The notes below the pieces were generated by a model, which was not told where the DNA came from, made no database searches, and worked only from the letters and a program-made list of their open reading frames with translations. Positions 8,532-16,364 of a stretch of DNA of 41,679 nt are shown piece after piece. Numbering within the stretch: the stretch's first letter is position 1; every line of letters begins with the position of its first letter. The DNA comes from Chloroflexota bacterium (GTDB taxonomy: Bacteria; Chloroflexota; UBA6077; FW602-bin22; JAMCYS01), in assembly GCA_023473795.1 (NCBI GenBank), contig JAMCYS010000041.1:78370-120048 (forward strand), read 5' to 3'. A program made the position numbers and the translations under genes.

Positions 8532-10391
8532 GTGGCAGCAGCCAATGGATATGCCGGCCGGATTCTCAGGGTCGATCTGAGCCGTGAAACGGTCGCCGTC
8601 GAGGAGAACTCAGTCGCGACTCTCCGCAAATGGGTCGGAGGCAGCGGTATCGGCACCCACTATCTCTACGCGGAAGTGCCATCCTCGACAGGTTGGCCCG
8701 ACCCCGACAACCGGGTGGTATTGGCCAGCGGTCCACTGGCCGGCACGCCGGTGATGGGCTCGGGCACGTTCTCTGCCGTGACCAAGGGGCCGCTGACCAA
8801 CGGCGCCACCGCTACTCAGGCCAACGGCTTCTTCGGCGCCTATCTCAAGTTCGCCGGCTTCGACGCCATCGTTTGCCAGGGCACGGCCAGCCGCTGGCTG
8901 TACCTCTACGTCCACGATGGTTTGGCCGAGCTACGCGACGCAGGCCACCTGCTCGGTCGTGACACCTGGCAGGCCCAGGACGACATCACGGCCGAGCTAG
9001 GCAAGAAGGAAAAGGACCTCAGCGTCTTCTCGATCGGGCCGGCGGGGGAGAAACTGGTCAAGTTCGCCGCCTTGGTTGGCGACCGCGGCCATGTCGCCGG
9101 CCACAACGGCATCGGCGCCGTCCTGGGGAGCAAGCGCCTCAAGGCGGTGGTCGCCGAGCGCGGCCAGACGCGTGTGTCAGTTCACGACCCCACCGAGTTG
9201 CGCCGCCTGGCCAACCGCATTGCCGAGGAGATACAGAACCATCCTAGCTCGGCGGGCATCTACCGCTGGGGCACCAGCACCAGCTACGGCACGGCCGCCA
9301 CGCAAGGCTGGCTGCCCGTGCGCAACTACACCACCAACGCCTTCCCGGAGTACGAGCCTTTCCTAGGGGAGAACTACCGCCGTCGCTATGAGCTCAAGCG
9401 GGCTCCCTGCTACGCCTGCCGCACCCATCACCTCCACATGGTGCGCATCACCGAGGGCCCCTACGCCGGTTTCGAGGGCGAGGAGCCGGAGTACGAGCAG
9501 TTCGCCTCTTGGGGCTCCCTGGTTGGCCAAACCGACGTCGACGCCGCCGTCGTGCTGTCCAACGAGGTCGACCGGCTCGGCCTAGAGACAAACGAGGCCG
9601 GCTGGGCGGTGGCCTGGGCCATCGAGTGCTACGAGAGGGGATTGCTATCCCGGTCAGACACCGACGGCCTGGAACTGCGCTGGGGCGACGTTCCCGCCAT
9701 CCGCACCCTCGTGGGCAGAATCGCCCGTCGTGAGGGCAATTTCGCCAACCTGCTGGCGGAAGGAGTGCGGGCGGCCGCCGCCAAACTCGGCAGGGGCAGC
9801 GAGCAGTACGCTATCTTTACCGGCAAGGGTACCACCCCGCGGACGCACGACCACCGCGCCCGTTGGCTCGAATTGGCCGATACCGTCCTCTCGAATACGG
9901 GCACTATGGAGGTGGGTCAGCCCACGTTCGTCGCGGAGCTCGGCGCGCCCGCGGACTACGATGGCTATTCGGCGGCGCAGGTCGGCGAAGTGATGGGCAG
10001 GACGAACGGCAGGATGCTGTTCGAGGACTGTCTCGGCACCTGCCGATTCACCACCAAGACGTTGTTGGCCAACGTCGTGGCCGCCGTCAACGCCGCGACA
10101 GGTTGGGACTTCACCAACGACGACGCGATGGCGGTGGGACGGCGCATCGCCAGCATTCTCAGGGTTTTCAACCTGCGGCACGGGGTGGCGATGGCGGACG
10201 AGCACGCCTCGCCTCGCTACTGGTCGACTCCCGGCGACGGCCCAGCTACCGGCAAGTCGTTCCGGGAAGGCTGGCCCGAGCTGCGACGCGTGTTCTACGA
10301 ACTGATGGGCTGGGACCTGGCCAGCGGCCGGCCCTTGCCCGAGACGTTGCGGGCCCTCGACTTGGACGAGACAATTCCGGAGATCTGGTGA
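8532..10391 (+). CDS. Aldehyde:ferredoxin oxidoreductase family (tungsten/molybdopterin) protein
   Basis: About 619 aa, the normal length for the family that oxidises aldehydes to acids with ferredoxin, using a bis-molybdopterin tungsten centre and one 4Fe-4S cluster. The N-terminus GYAGRILRVDLSRETV and the motifs SGTFSAVTKGPLTNG, EGPYAGFEGEEPEYEQF and NTGTMEVGQP fit the AOR_N and AOR_C domains. Cluster ligands: Cys293 and Cys296 (APCYACRTHH) and Cys504 (GTCRFTT) are present, but the third ligand position (residue 300, in the CX2CX3C spacing) is histidine. The start is GTG 8532; GTG 8520 overlaps the ribosome site TAGGAGG. mobA and moeA lie 13 kb away. Followed by the LOR/SDH gene on the same strand. 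Confidence 0.88.
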   Translation: MAAANGYAGRILRVDLSRETVAVEENSVATLRKWVGGSGIGTHYLYAEVPSSTGWPDPDNRVVLASGPLAGTPVMGSGTFSAVTKGPLTNGATATQANGFFGAYLKFAGFDAIVCQGTASRWLYLYVHDGLAELRDAGHLLGRDTWQAQDDITAELGKKEKDLSVFSIGPAGEKLVKFAALVGDRGHVAGHNGIGAVLGSKRLKAVVAERGQTRVSVHDPTELRRLANRIAEEIQNHPSSAGIYRWGTSTSYGTAATQGWLPVRNYTTNAFPEYEPFLGENYRRRYELKRAPCYACRTHHLHMVRITEGPYAGFEGEEPEYEQFASWGSLVGQTDVDAAVVLSNEVDRLGLETNEAGWAVAWAIECYERGLLSRSDTDGLELRWGDVPAIRTLVGRIARREGNFANLLAEGVRAAAAKLGRGSEQYAIFTGKGTTPRTHDHRARWLELADTVLSNTGTMEVGQPTFVAELGAPADYDGYSAAQVGEVMGRTNGRMLFEDCLGTCRFTTKTLLANVVAAVNAATGWDFTNDDAMAVGRRIASILRVFNLRHGVAMADEHASPRYWSTPGDGPATGKSFREGWPELRRVFYELMGWDLASGRPLPETLRALDLDETIPEIW

Positions 10392-10502
10392 GTAACGGCC
10401 GGTGGGCGAGCCATCGGGATGTCGCTTCTGCCATGCGGCGAGCGCGGGCGCGGACTTCCCCGCCCAATGCCGGCTCGACCGGAGTTATTTGCCGGATGAG
10501 GG

Positions 10503-10508
10503 TATAAT
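10503..10508 (+). promoter_or_regulatory. -10 element before the LOR/SDH gene
   Basis: TATAAT 49 bp before the chosen start. No convincing -35 at 16-19 bp, so an activator may be needed or read-through from the upstream gene may contribute. Confidence 0.35.
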
Positions 10509-10556
10509 CCCGGACAATAGGTGGCCCCTGTGGGCCGCGGAGCGAGGTTGTCAGAG

Positions 10557-11798
10557 TTGAGCGCAAAGGCGATTCACAGCCAGGTGGTCGAGGTGCGCGG
10601 CCACATCATCGATTCTCAAATCCTGCCCAGGATTCTGGACGACATCCTCGACAGCGAGTGCGAATTCGTCATCGAGGAGATGCGGGTGGGCCGCACCCGG
10701 GGAGATCCGAGTTACGCCCGGGTCGAGATCACGGCGCCCACGGCTGAGGCGCTCAACGAAATCGTGGCCCGAGTGCGCCAGGTGGGCGCACAACCTGTCC
10801 AGACGGGGCAGGCCAAACTGGAGCCAGCGCCGACGGACGGCGTGTTCCCGCTTGATTTCTACTCTACCACCAATCTGCAAACGACGATCAACGTCGGGGG
10901 GCGCACGCTCGCCGTGGCCAACCCAGAAATGGACTGTGGAGTCTTGGTGGAGGGCAACAGCGCCCGCTGCCTGCCGCTGAGCGAAGTGAGGAAGGGCCAA
11001 ATGATCGTGGTTGGGCACCAGGGCGTCACCGTGATGCCGCTGGAACGCCCGCGCGGCCCCTCCTCGACCTTCGCCTTCATGAGCAGTTCTGTCTCCAGCG
11101 AGAAACCGCGCGCCGGTCTCATCCACGACCTGGCACGCGAGATCAGGCAGGTGAAAAGCGAAGGCGGCAAGGTCCTCGTCGTCGCCGGCCCGGCCGTCGT
11201 CCACACGGGCTCGGGAGAGCTCCTCGTCAGGCTCATTTCGGGCGGCTGGATAGACTACCTCTTCGCTGGCAACGCGTTGCCAACCCACGACATCGAGTGG
11301 GCGCTGTACGGCACCGCTCTGGGCGTCTCGCTCACGGAAGGACTACCCCTCGAGAGGGGCCACGAACACCACCTGCGGGCGATCAACCGCATCCGCCACG
11401 AGGGCGGGATTGCCTCTGCCGTGCGCAAGGGAGTACTGACCAAAGGCATAATGTACGCCTGCGAGACTCACGGCGTGGACTACGTTCTGTGCGGCTCCAT
11501 CCGGGACGACGGCCCGCTGCCCGAGGTGTGCACCGACGTCATCGAGTGCCAGCAGGCAATGCGCCAGCGAATCCACTCCGGCGTGCGGGTGGCCATCATG
11601 CTTTCGACGATGTTGCACTCCATCGCCGTGGGCAATCTGCTCCCCGCCCACGTCACCACCGTCTGCGTAGACATCAATCCGGCGGTAGTAACCAAGCTGG
11701 CGGATCGGGGCACGTTCCAATCGCTGGGTTTGGTGATGGATGTGGGCAGCTTCCTGCGGGAACTCCTCGACGACCTGGGGAGGCCACAGGACAGATAG
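10557..11798 (+). CDS. Ornithine cyclodeaminase-like LOR/SDH domain protein (TIGR00300 family)
   Basis: 413 aa. The N-terminal ~100 residues (VVEVRGHIIDSQILPRILDD, then FVIEEMRVGRTRGDPSYAR) match the LOR/SDH conserved domain. The C-terminal part has a Rossmann-like region (KVLVVAGPAVVHTG) and DYLFAGNALPTHDIEWALYG, GHEHHLRAINRIRHEGG and VCVDINPAVVTKLADRG. This architecture is known from archaeal-type ornithine cyclodeaminases and from the C-terminal half of the cyanobacterial arginine dihydrolase fusion. The predicted reaction is NAD-dependent conversion of ornithine to proline plus ammonia. I chose TTG 10557, with GAGG 9 nt upstream; GTG 10521 is a less likely start. It stands alone without an arginine-hydrolysing domain. 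Confidence 0.8.
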   Translation: MSAKAIHSQVVEVRGHIIDSQILPRILDDILDSECEFVIEEMRVGRTRGDPSYARVEITAPTAEALNEIVARVRQVGAQPVQTGQAKLEPAPTDGVFPLDFYSTTNLQTTINVGGRTLAVANPEMDCGVLVEGNSARCLPLSEVRKGQMIVVGHQGVTVMPLERPRGPSSTFAFMSSSVSSEKPRAGLIHDLAREIRQVKSEGGKVLVVAGPAVVHTGSGELLVRLISGGWIDYLFAGNALPTHDIEWALYGTALGVSLTEGLPLERGHEHHLRAINRIRHEGGIASAVRKGVLTKGIMYACETHGVDYVLCGSIRDDGPLPEVCTDVIECQQAMRQRIHSGVRVAIMLSTMLHSIAVGNLLPAHVTTVCVDINPAVVTKLADRGTFQSLGLVMDVGSFLRELLDDLGRPQDR

Positions 11799-11813
11799 GC
11801 GGAAGCAGCCGGC

Positions 11814-12656
11814 CTAGTAAATGCGAGCTTCGGCGCCGGCGACCGCCGAGGCTCGGAGCGCGATGGTCGCGAGAGCCTCGCTCGTCAGCTGCGTCAGGCC
11901 GCCCTCGGCCGGCACACGGTCCAGCGAGTAGATCTGCAACCGCTCCGGCCGCAGCCTTTTCACCGCCTGCAGCCAGTTCTCGACCTGCTCAGGCGAGGCG
12001 TTCCCCTGAGTCCCGCCCACGAAGAGGGTCTGCAAGGTGAACGAACCCAGCGCCCGCAGACCCTCAACGACATCCGCCAGGCTGACACCTGGACAGGGAC
12101 GGTTGACTTGGCGGAACGTCGCCTCATCCCCGGCGTCCAATTTCATTATGCGCAAGTCCAGCTGTCGCAGCGCCCGAGTAACGGTCGGCCGGCCGGCAGT
12201 GGAGCTATTGGAGAGCACGCTCACCGCGGCCTCCGGACTGAGGCGGTCGCGCAAAGCCAACAGGCCGGTCACGATGTCGGCGAACTGGGGGTGCAGCGTC
12301 GGTTCGCCATTGCCAGAAAGGGTGATGGATTGCACGGCATCATTCTCGGCGAGCGCCTTCTCGACGGCACCAAGGACCTCGTCCGCACTGGGCAGCTGAT
12401 GTCGAGACGGCAGCACGCCCGTTGCCGCGTAGGCCAAGTTGCAGCGCACGCACTGACGGTGGCAAGGAGCCTGGGGTGAGTTGGAGGGTAGGGCGTAGCC
12501 ACGCGGCTGGCGTAGCTGGCAGTATGCGCAGTCGAAAGTACAGACTTTGTGAGCGGCCCCGAGCACGTTGACGCCCAGTGAGCGCCCCAGCCGACGAGAG
12601 TTCACCGGGCCGTAGATTATGTCCTCTTTCACACGGACGGGGCGAAGAGCGCTCAC
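11814..12656 (-). CDS. Radical SAM protein (COG0731-like) with a second CX3CX2C motif
   Basis: 280 aa. The radical SAM cluster motif is VCTFDCAYCQ (Cys39, Cys43, Cys46), preceded by YGPVNSRRLGRSLGVN, which is typical of COG0731 Fe-S oxidoreductases related to wybutosine-type enzymes. SLSGNGEPTLHPQF is the SAM-binding GGEP-type segment. A second CX3CX2C (Cys65, Cys69, Cys72) lies in an insertion just after the first. The GTG start overlaps the rimM stop (GTGA), making it the last gene of the rpsP-khpA-rimM operon, which hints at a role in RNA or ribosome modification. Substrate unknown. Confidence 0.85.
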   Translation of the reverse strand: MSALRPVRVKEDIIYGPVNSRRLGRSLGVNVLGAAHKVCTFDCAYCQLRQPRGYALPSNSPQAPCHRQCVRCNLAYAATGVLPSRHQLPSADEVLGAVEKALAENDAVQSITLSGNGEPTLHPQFADIVTGLLALRDRLSPEAAVSVLSNSSTAGRPTVTRALRQLDLRIMKLDAGDEATFRQVNRPCPGVSLADVVEGLRALGSFTLQTLFVGGTQGNASPEQVENWLQAVKRLRPERLQIYSLDRVPAEGGLTQLTSEALATIALRASAVAGAEARIY

Positions 12657-13216
12657 AGCATGCCCGGTAGAGGAGTGATCACTAGCCTGCCCTGCACGAG
12701 GTCAACCTCCGCGATGACGTCCTCGATCGCCGGCACTAACACTTCGCGCCCGTCACCCTGGACGATATAGACGTCGTTGCTGCCCGTCGCCAGAATATCA
12801 GTCACCTTGCCCAGATGCTGACCGGACTGAGTCCAGACCTCCAGACCGATGATCTGGTACCAGTAGTACTCGCCCTCGCCGAGAGGCATGGCGTCGGCCA
12901 CCGGAACGTACACCAGCTGACCGCCAAGAGGCCGAGCAGCCTCCGGGGTGTCCACCCCGACTATCTTCATGAGTACCCGGTCAGGTAGGACGCGCACCGC
13001 CTGCACCTCGCAAGAGCGGTGTTCTTCTCCCAGGTAGACTTGTCGCAGTTTCTTGAAGCGCTGGGGGAAATCGGTAAGGATGCGTACGCGAAAATAGCCG
13101 CGCACGCCGTGGGGTGCCGCTATCTCGCCAACGGCGAGGAAATCGGTACCCACCTGGCTTGCCGGCTCTGGCGGCGCCTCACGGCGCCTGGGGCGGCGTT
13201 CGCCCGGCCCGGGCAC
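12653..13216 (-). CDS. rimM: Ribosome maturation factor RimM
   Basis: 187 aa. FLAVGEIAAPHGVRGYFRVRILTDFPQRF is the N-terminal RimM barrel; EYYWYQIIGLEVWTQSGQHLG and LVPAIEDVIAEVDL are the PRC-barrel. RimM binds ribosomal protein S19 and helps 30S head assembly. The first ~22 residues (P/R-rich) extend beyond the usual start and may be non-native: a GTG just before GTDFLAVGEI is an alternative start. It follows khpA by two bases and overlaps the radical SAM gene by four. trmD, the usual neighbour of rimM, is not here but at 31085. Confidence 0.93.
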   Translation of the reverse strand: MPGPGERRPRRREAPPEPASQVGTDFLAVGEIAAPHGVRGYFRVRILTDFPQRFKKLRQVYLGEEHRSCEVQAVRVLPDRVLMKIVGVDTPEAARPLGGQLVYVPVADAMPLGEGEYYWYQIIGLEVWTQSGQHLGKVTDILATGSNDVYIVQGDGREVLVPAIEDVIAEVDLVQGRLVITPLPGML

Positions 13217-13218
13217 GC

Positions 13219-13446
13219 TCAGACTATCTCCAGGGTGACCCTTTTGCCTTCGCGCGCGGCCGCCACTTTCACGAGATTGCGGATGTGGTTGGCGATGCGG
13301 CCCTGCTTGCCGATGATGCGTCCCTTGTCCTCACGAGCAACACGCAGCTCGATCACCACGGACTGGCCGCCGCCCAGTTCGCGCACTTGAACCTGATCCG
13401 GGAACTCCGCTAGTGACTTGGCGATGTACTCGACAAGTTCAACCAT
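13219..13446 (-). CDS. khpA: KH-domain RNA-binding protein KhpA (YlqC family)
   Basis: 75 aa, the full length of the family. A single KH domain with the GXXG loop in GRIIGKQGRIAN near residue 43. Its ATG abuts the TAA of rpsP directly (TAAATG), showing translational coupling. KhpA is a small RNA chaperone that partners with KhpB/Jag in other bacteria, and its position between rpsP and rimM is widely conserved. Confidence 0.92.
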   Translation of the reverse strand: MVELVEYIAKSLAEFPDQVQVRELGGGQSVVIELRVAREDKGRIIGKQGRIANHIRNLVKVAAAREGKRVTLEIV

Positions 13447-13764
13447 TTACTCGCCGCCCTCGGGGGCCTCCGACTCTCCGCCAGCCTCGGCCGGCTTGTT
13501 CTTCTTGGTCTGAGCGTGTCGCTCCAGTACCGACGTCTTGCCCAAGATCTTGGCCGCCGCGGCGCTGGTTTGCGCGCCCTGACCTAGCCAATAGAGAACG
13601 CGGTCTTCCTTGACTTTGATGGTTGCGGGCTCGGTCAGCGGATTGTAATGGCCGAGGATCTCTAGAAAGCCGCCGTCGCGGGCCGCTCTCTCGTCAGCCG
13701 CCACCAACCGATAACTGGGCTGCTTCTTAGCGCCCACCCGCCGCAGCCGTATCTTTACCGCCAT
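13447..13764 (-). CDS. rpsP: 30S ribosomal protein bS16
   Basis: 105 aa. MAVKIRLRRVGAKKQPSYRLV is the classic bS16 N-terminus, followed by GGFLEILGHYNPLTEPATIKV and the conserved RVLYWLGQGAQTS. The C-terminal tail after residue ~90 is acidic and glutamate/glycine-rich (GGESEAPEGGE), longer than the core fold. AAGGAAGG precedes the ATG. It is the first gene of the operon and is driven by the promoter at 13808-13837. Confidence 0.96.
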   Translation of the reverse strand: MAVKIRLRRVGAKKQPSYRLVAADERAARDGGFLEILGHYNPLTEPATIKVKEDRVLYWLGQGAQTSAAAAKILGKTSVLERHAQTKKNKPAEAGGESEAPEGGE

Positions 13765-13807
13765 TTACCTTCCTTCCCTGAGGTTGCACCGGCAATTTGA
13801 CTTCTGA

Positions 13808-13837
13808 AATATAGCACGGCCCAGCCGAGCCAGTCAA
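13808..13837 (-). promoter_or_regulatory. Promoter of the rpsP-khpA-rimM-radical SAM operon
   Basis: On the minus strand TTGACT (13837-13832), 18-bp spacer, TATATT (13813-13808). Divergent from the mreB promoter about 100 bp away. Confidence 0.65.
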
Positions 13838-13933
13838 CCGGCATAAACGTGTTCGCTAGCGCCGAGCTTGACGTCTCGTCCGCCGGCCGCGCTTTCCGGC
13901 AAGCGACTAGCTGTGGTTGGGTGTTGGCTCTTG

Positions 13934-13942
13934 TGCTATAAT
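13934..13942 (+). promoter_or_regulatory. Extended -10 promoter of the mreBCD-ffh operon
   Basis: TGCTATAAT, 42 bp upstream of the mreB TTG. No consensus -35, consistent with an extended -10 promoter. Confidence 0.6.
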
Positions 13943-13984
13943 GGCATCCCCAGGGAACAATCATCCCACCGAGGAGGACGCCGC

Positions 13985-15034
13985 TTGCTGGGAGCCATCT
14001 TAGGCCTCTTCTCTCACGACATTGGCATCGACTTGGGAACTGCGAACACCCTTGTCACCGTCAGAGGCAAGGGCATCATCATAAACGAGCCATCCGTGGT
14101 GGCAGTCATGAAGCGCAGCAAGAAGGTCCTGGCGGTGGGCGCCGAGGCCAAGCGCATGGTCGGCCGTACTCCCGCCAACATTACGGCCATCCGCCCCTTG
14201 AAAGACGGGGTCATCAGCGACTTCGACATCACCGAGCAGATGCTCAGGTACTTCATCGGTAAGGCGCACGACCGTGCCTGGCTCATCCCCCGCCCTCGGG
14301 TGGTCATCGGCATTCCCAGCGGCGTCACTGAGGTCGAGAAGATGGCAGTGCACGATGCGGCCCGTAACGCGGGCGCGCGGGAAGCACACCTCATCGAAGA
14401 GCCAATGGCCGCGGCGATCGGCGCCGGCCTGCCGATTATGGAAGCCACGGGCAGCATGATCGTCGACATCGGCGGCGGGACCACCGAGGTTGCCGTCCTG
14501 TCGTTGGGCGGCATTGTTATGTCGCGCTCCATCCGCATCGCGGGCGATGAGATGGACCAGGACATCATGCTCTACGCTCGCCAGAAGCACAATCTACTCA
14601 TCGGGGAACGCATGGCGGAGGAGATCAAGATCGCGGTTGGCTCGGCCTGCCCTTTGGACGAGGAGCGCACCGTCACCCTCCGCGGGCGCGACCTCATCGG
14701 CGGCCTGCCCCGCGCCATCGAGATCAGCAGCGTGGAGATTCGCGAGGCCATAACCGGTTCGGTGCAGTCTATCGTCGACGCTGTCAAGGCCACTCTGGAA
14801 GAGACTCCGCCCGAGATCGTGGCCGACCTGATGGTGCACGGCATCGCCCTGGCCGGCGGCGGGGCGCTGCTGCGCGGGCTCGACAAGCGGCTGTCGCAGG
14901 AGACCAAGATGCGTGTCTACGTCGCCGACGACCCGCTGACCTGTGTCGTGCGCGGCACCGGCGAAGCGCTCAACGAAATCGAGACCCTCCACAAAGTCGA
15001 GGTCCCGGTCCAATACGCTAAAGCCCCCCGCTAG
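13985..15034 (+). CDS. mreB: Rod-shape determining actin-like protein MreB
   Basis: 349 aa, typical MreB length. Phosphate-1 motif DIGIDLGTANTLV near residue 12, LIEEPMAAAIGAGLP in the middle, phosphate-2 motif IVDIGGGTTEVAVLS, and the adenosine motif GIALAGGGALLRGLD. It forms membrane-bound filaments that guide the lateral cell-wall machinery, so its presence argues for a rod-shaped or filamentous cell. The start is TTG 13985 with GAGGAGG 7 nt upstream; the frame upstream to 13868 overlaps the promoter and is rejected. First gene of mreBCD-ffh. Confidence 0.95.
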   Translation: MLGAILGLFSHDIGIDLGTANTLVTVRGKGIIINEPSVVAVMKRSKKVLAVGAEAKRMVGRTPANITAIRPLKDGVISDFDITEQMLRYFIGKAHDRAWLIPRPRVVIGIPSGVTEVEKMAVHDAARNAGAREAHLIEEPMAAAIGAGLPIMEATGSMIVDIGGGTTEVAVLSLGGIVMSRSIRIAGDEMDQDIMLYARQKHNLLIGERMAEEIKIAVGSACPLDEERTVTLRGRDLIGGLPRAIEISSVEIREAITGSVQSIVDAVKATLEETPPEIVADLMVHGIALAGGGALLRGLDKRLSQETKMRVYVADDPLTCVVRGTGEALNEIETLHKVEVPVQYAKAPR

Positions 15035-15036
15035 CC

Positions 15037-15849
15037 ATGTTCACGCGGACCGGCTTGCTCGCCATCGCCACCGCGGCAGTGGTGCTGGCTCTTGTCTTCA
15101 TTCGCATCCCCTTGCTAGGCGATGCGGAGGGCTACGCGGCAGAAGTCCTGTCGCCGATCGAAAAGACCCTCGGCGGCAGCTTCGGCGTTTTCTCTGGCGT
15201 TGCCACGACCCTAACCCGTGCCGCCGAGCTGCGGACCGAGAACGAGCGTCTACGCGCCGAGGTAGAATCCCTCCGGAGCGCCAGCGTGCGAATCCAGGAA
15301 CTCGAGCACCAGAACGGGGAACTGGTAGCGGAACTGAACTACCAGAAGGAGCACCCTGAGCAGAGACTGCTGCCGGCCAACGTCATCGCCCGCGAGCCCA
15401 CGGATCTCATCCACGCCATAACCATCGACAAAGGCAACCGTGACGGCGTGGCAGTCGGCATGACCGTCGTCACGCCAGCCGGTTTGGTAGGTCGGGTGCT
15501 GAAGTGCGGCCCGCTTTCCGCCAAGGTCCTGCTCGTCACCGACTCCAAGAGCTCCGTCTCCGGCTTAGTGGTCATCGGCCGAGCGCAGGGAATGATCTAC
15601 GGTCGACGCCAGCGCCAGCTGACCATGCGCTACATTGATCAGCTGGACAAGATCGAAGTTGGCCAGTGGGTAGTCACCTCTAGCATGGGTGGCGGTTTCC
15701 CCCCAGGCATCCCCGTGGGCAAGATCGTGTTCGTGCGCCAGCGCGACGTCGAACCCTTCCAGGAAGCCACTTTGGAGCCGGCGGTGGATCTGGCCAAGCT
15801 GGAAACTGTGCAGGTAGTGACTTCATTCCTACCGGCGCAGGTGCCGTGA
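15037..15849 (+). CDS. mreC: Rod-shape determining protein MreC
   Basis: 270 aa. One N-terminal membrane helix (residues ~7-25), then a coiled coil (ELRTENERLRAEVESLRS, about residues 66-105), then the periplasmic double beta-barrel with the conserved ITIDKGNRDGVAVGMTVV and GLVGRVLK. The ATG follows the mreB stop by two bases. MreC links MreB and MreD to the cell-wall synthases. The 3' end overlaps mreD by 4 nt. Confidence 0.93.
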   Translation: MFTRTGLLAIATAAVVLALVFIRIPLLGDAEGYAAEVLSPIEKTLGGSFGVFSGVATTLTRAAELRTENERLRAEVESLRSASVRIQELEHQNGELVAELNYQKEHPEQRLLPANVIAREPTDLIHAITIDKGNRDGVAVGMTVVTPAGLVGRVLKCGPLSAKVLLVTDSKSSVSGLVVIGRAQGMIYGRRQRQLTMRYIDQLDKIEVGQWVVTSSMGGGFPPGIPVGKIVFVRQRDVEPFQEATLEPAVDLAKLETVQVVTSFLPAQVP

Positions 15850-16352
15850 GCCCCTACCTCGGCCTGCCACTTCTGGTATTCCTGGCTGGACTGCAGGGCT
15901 GGCTAGCCCAGACGTTGAGTCCCACAACGAACCTACGTCCCGAGTTGCTCCTCCTGGCCGCGGTTGCTTGTGGCCTGTTGGGAGGCTACCGCGCTGGCCT
16001 GGTCTGGGGAGCGCTGGCTGGACTGCTCTTTGATCTGGGGTCGGCCGGACCGTTGGGGGCGGGCCTGATCTGCATGGCAGCGGTGGGTTGCCTCAGCGGC
16101 CTTGGGCAGGCCGGTGGACCGCGCTTCAATCGCTTGTTACCGCTGCAGGCTGCCGCCCTCGCCACCATTGTCTACGATCTGCTGTATATGCTACTATTGC
16201 AGCTAAGTGGTTGGGGTTTCAACCTCATCGTCGCCATCTACGAAGTTGCCCTGCCGTCGGCGCTCCTCAGCCTGGTCCTCATGCCAGCGGTCTATGGCCC
16301 CGTTTACTGGCTTTGGCACCGGGCGCGCCCCGGACGAGAGGCTAGCCGCTAG
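15846..16352 (+). CDS. mreD: Rod-shape determining membrane protein MreD
   Basis: 168 aa with about five hydrophobic helices and the conserved RPELLLLAAVACGLLGGYRAG and GLLFDLGSAGPLG patterns of MreD. The start is GTG 15846, overlapping the mreC stop (GTGA). It sits in the membrane as part of the elongasome with MreB and MreC. No penicillin-binding protein or RodA gene follows, unlike many mre operons; ffh comes next. Confidence 0.88.
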   Translation: MSPYLGLPLLVFLAGLQGWLAQTLSPTTNLRPELLLLAAVACGLLGGYRAGLVWGALAGLLFDLGSAGPLGAGLICMAAVGCLSGLGQAGGPRFNRLLPLQAAALATIVYDLLYMLLLQLSGWGFNLIVAIYEVALPSALLSLVLMPAVYGPVYWLWHRARPGREASR

Positions 16353-16364
16353 GAGACAGAATCC

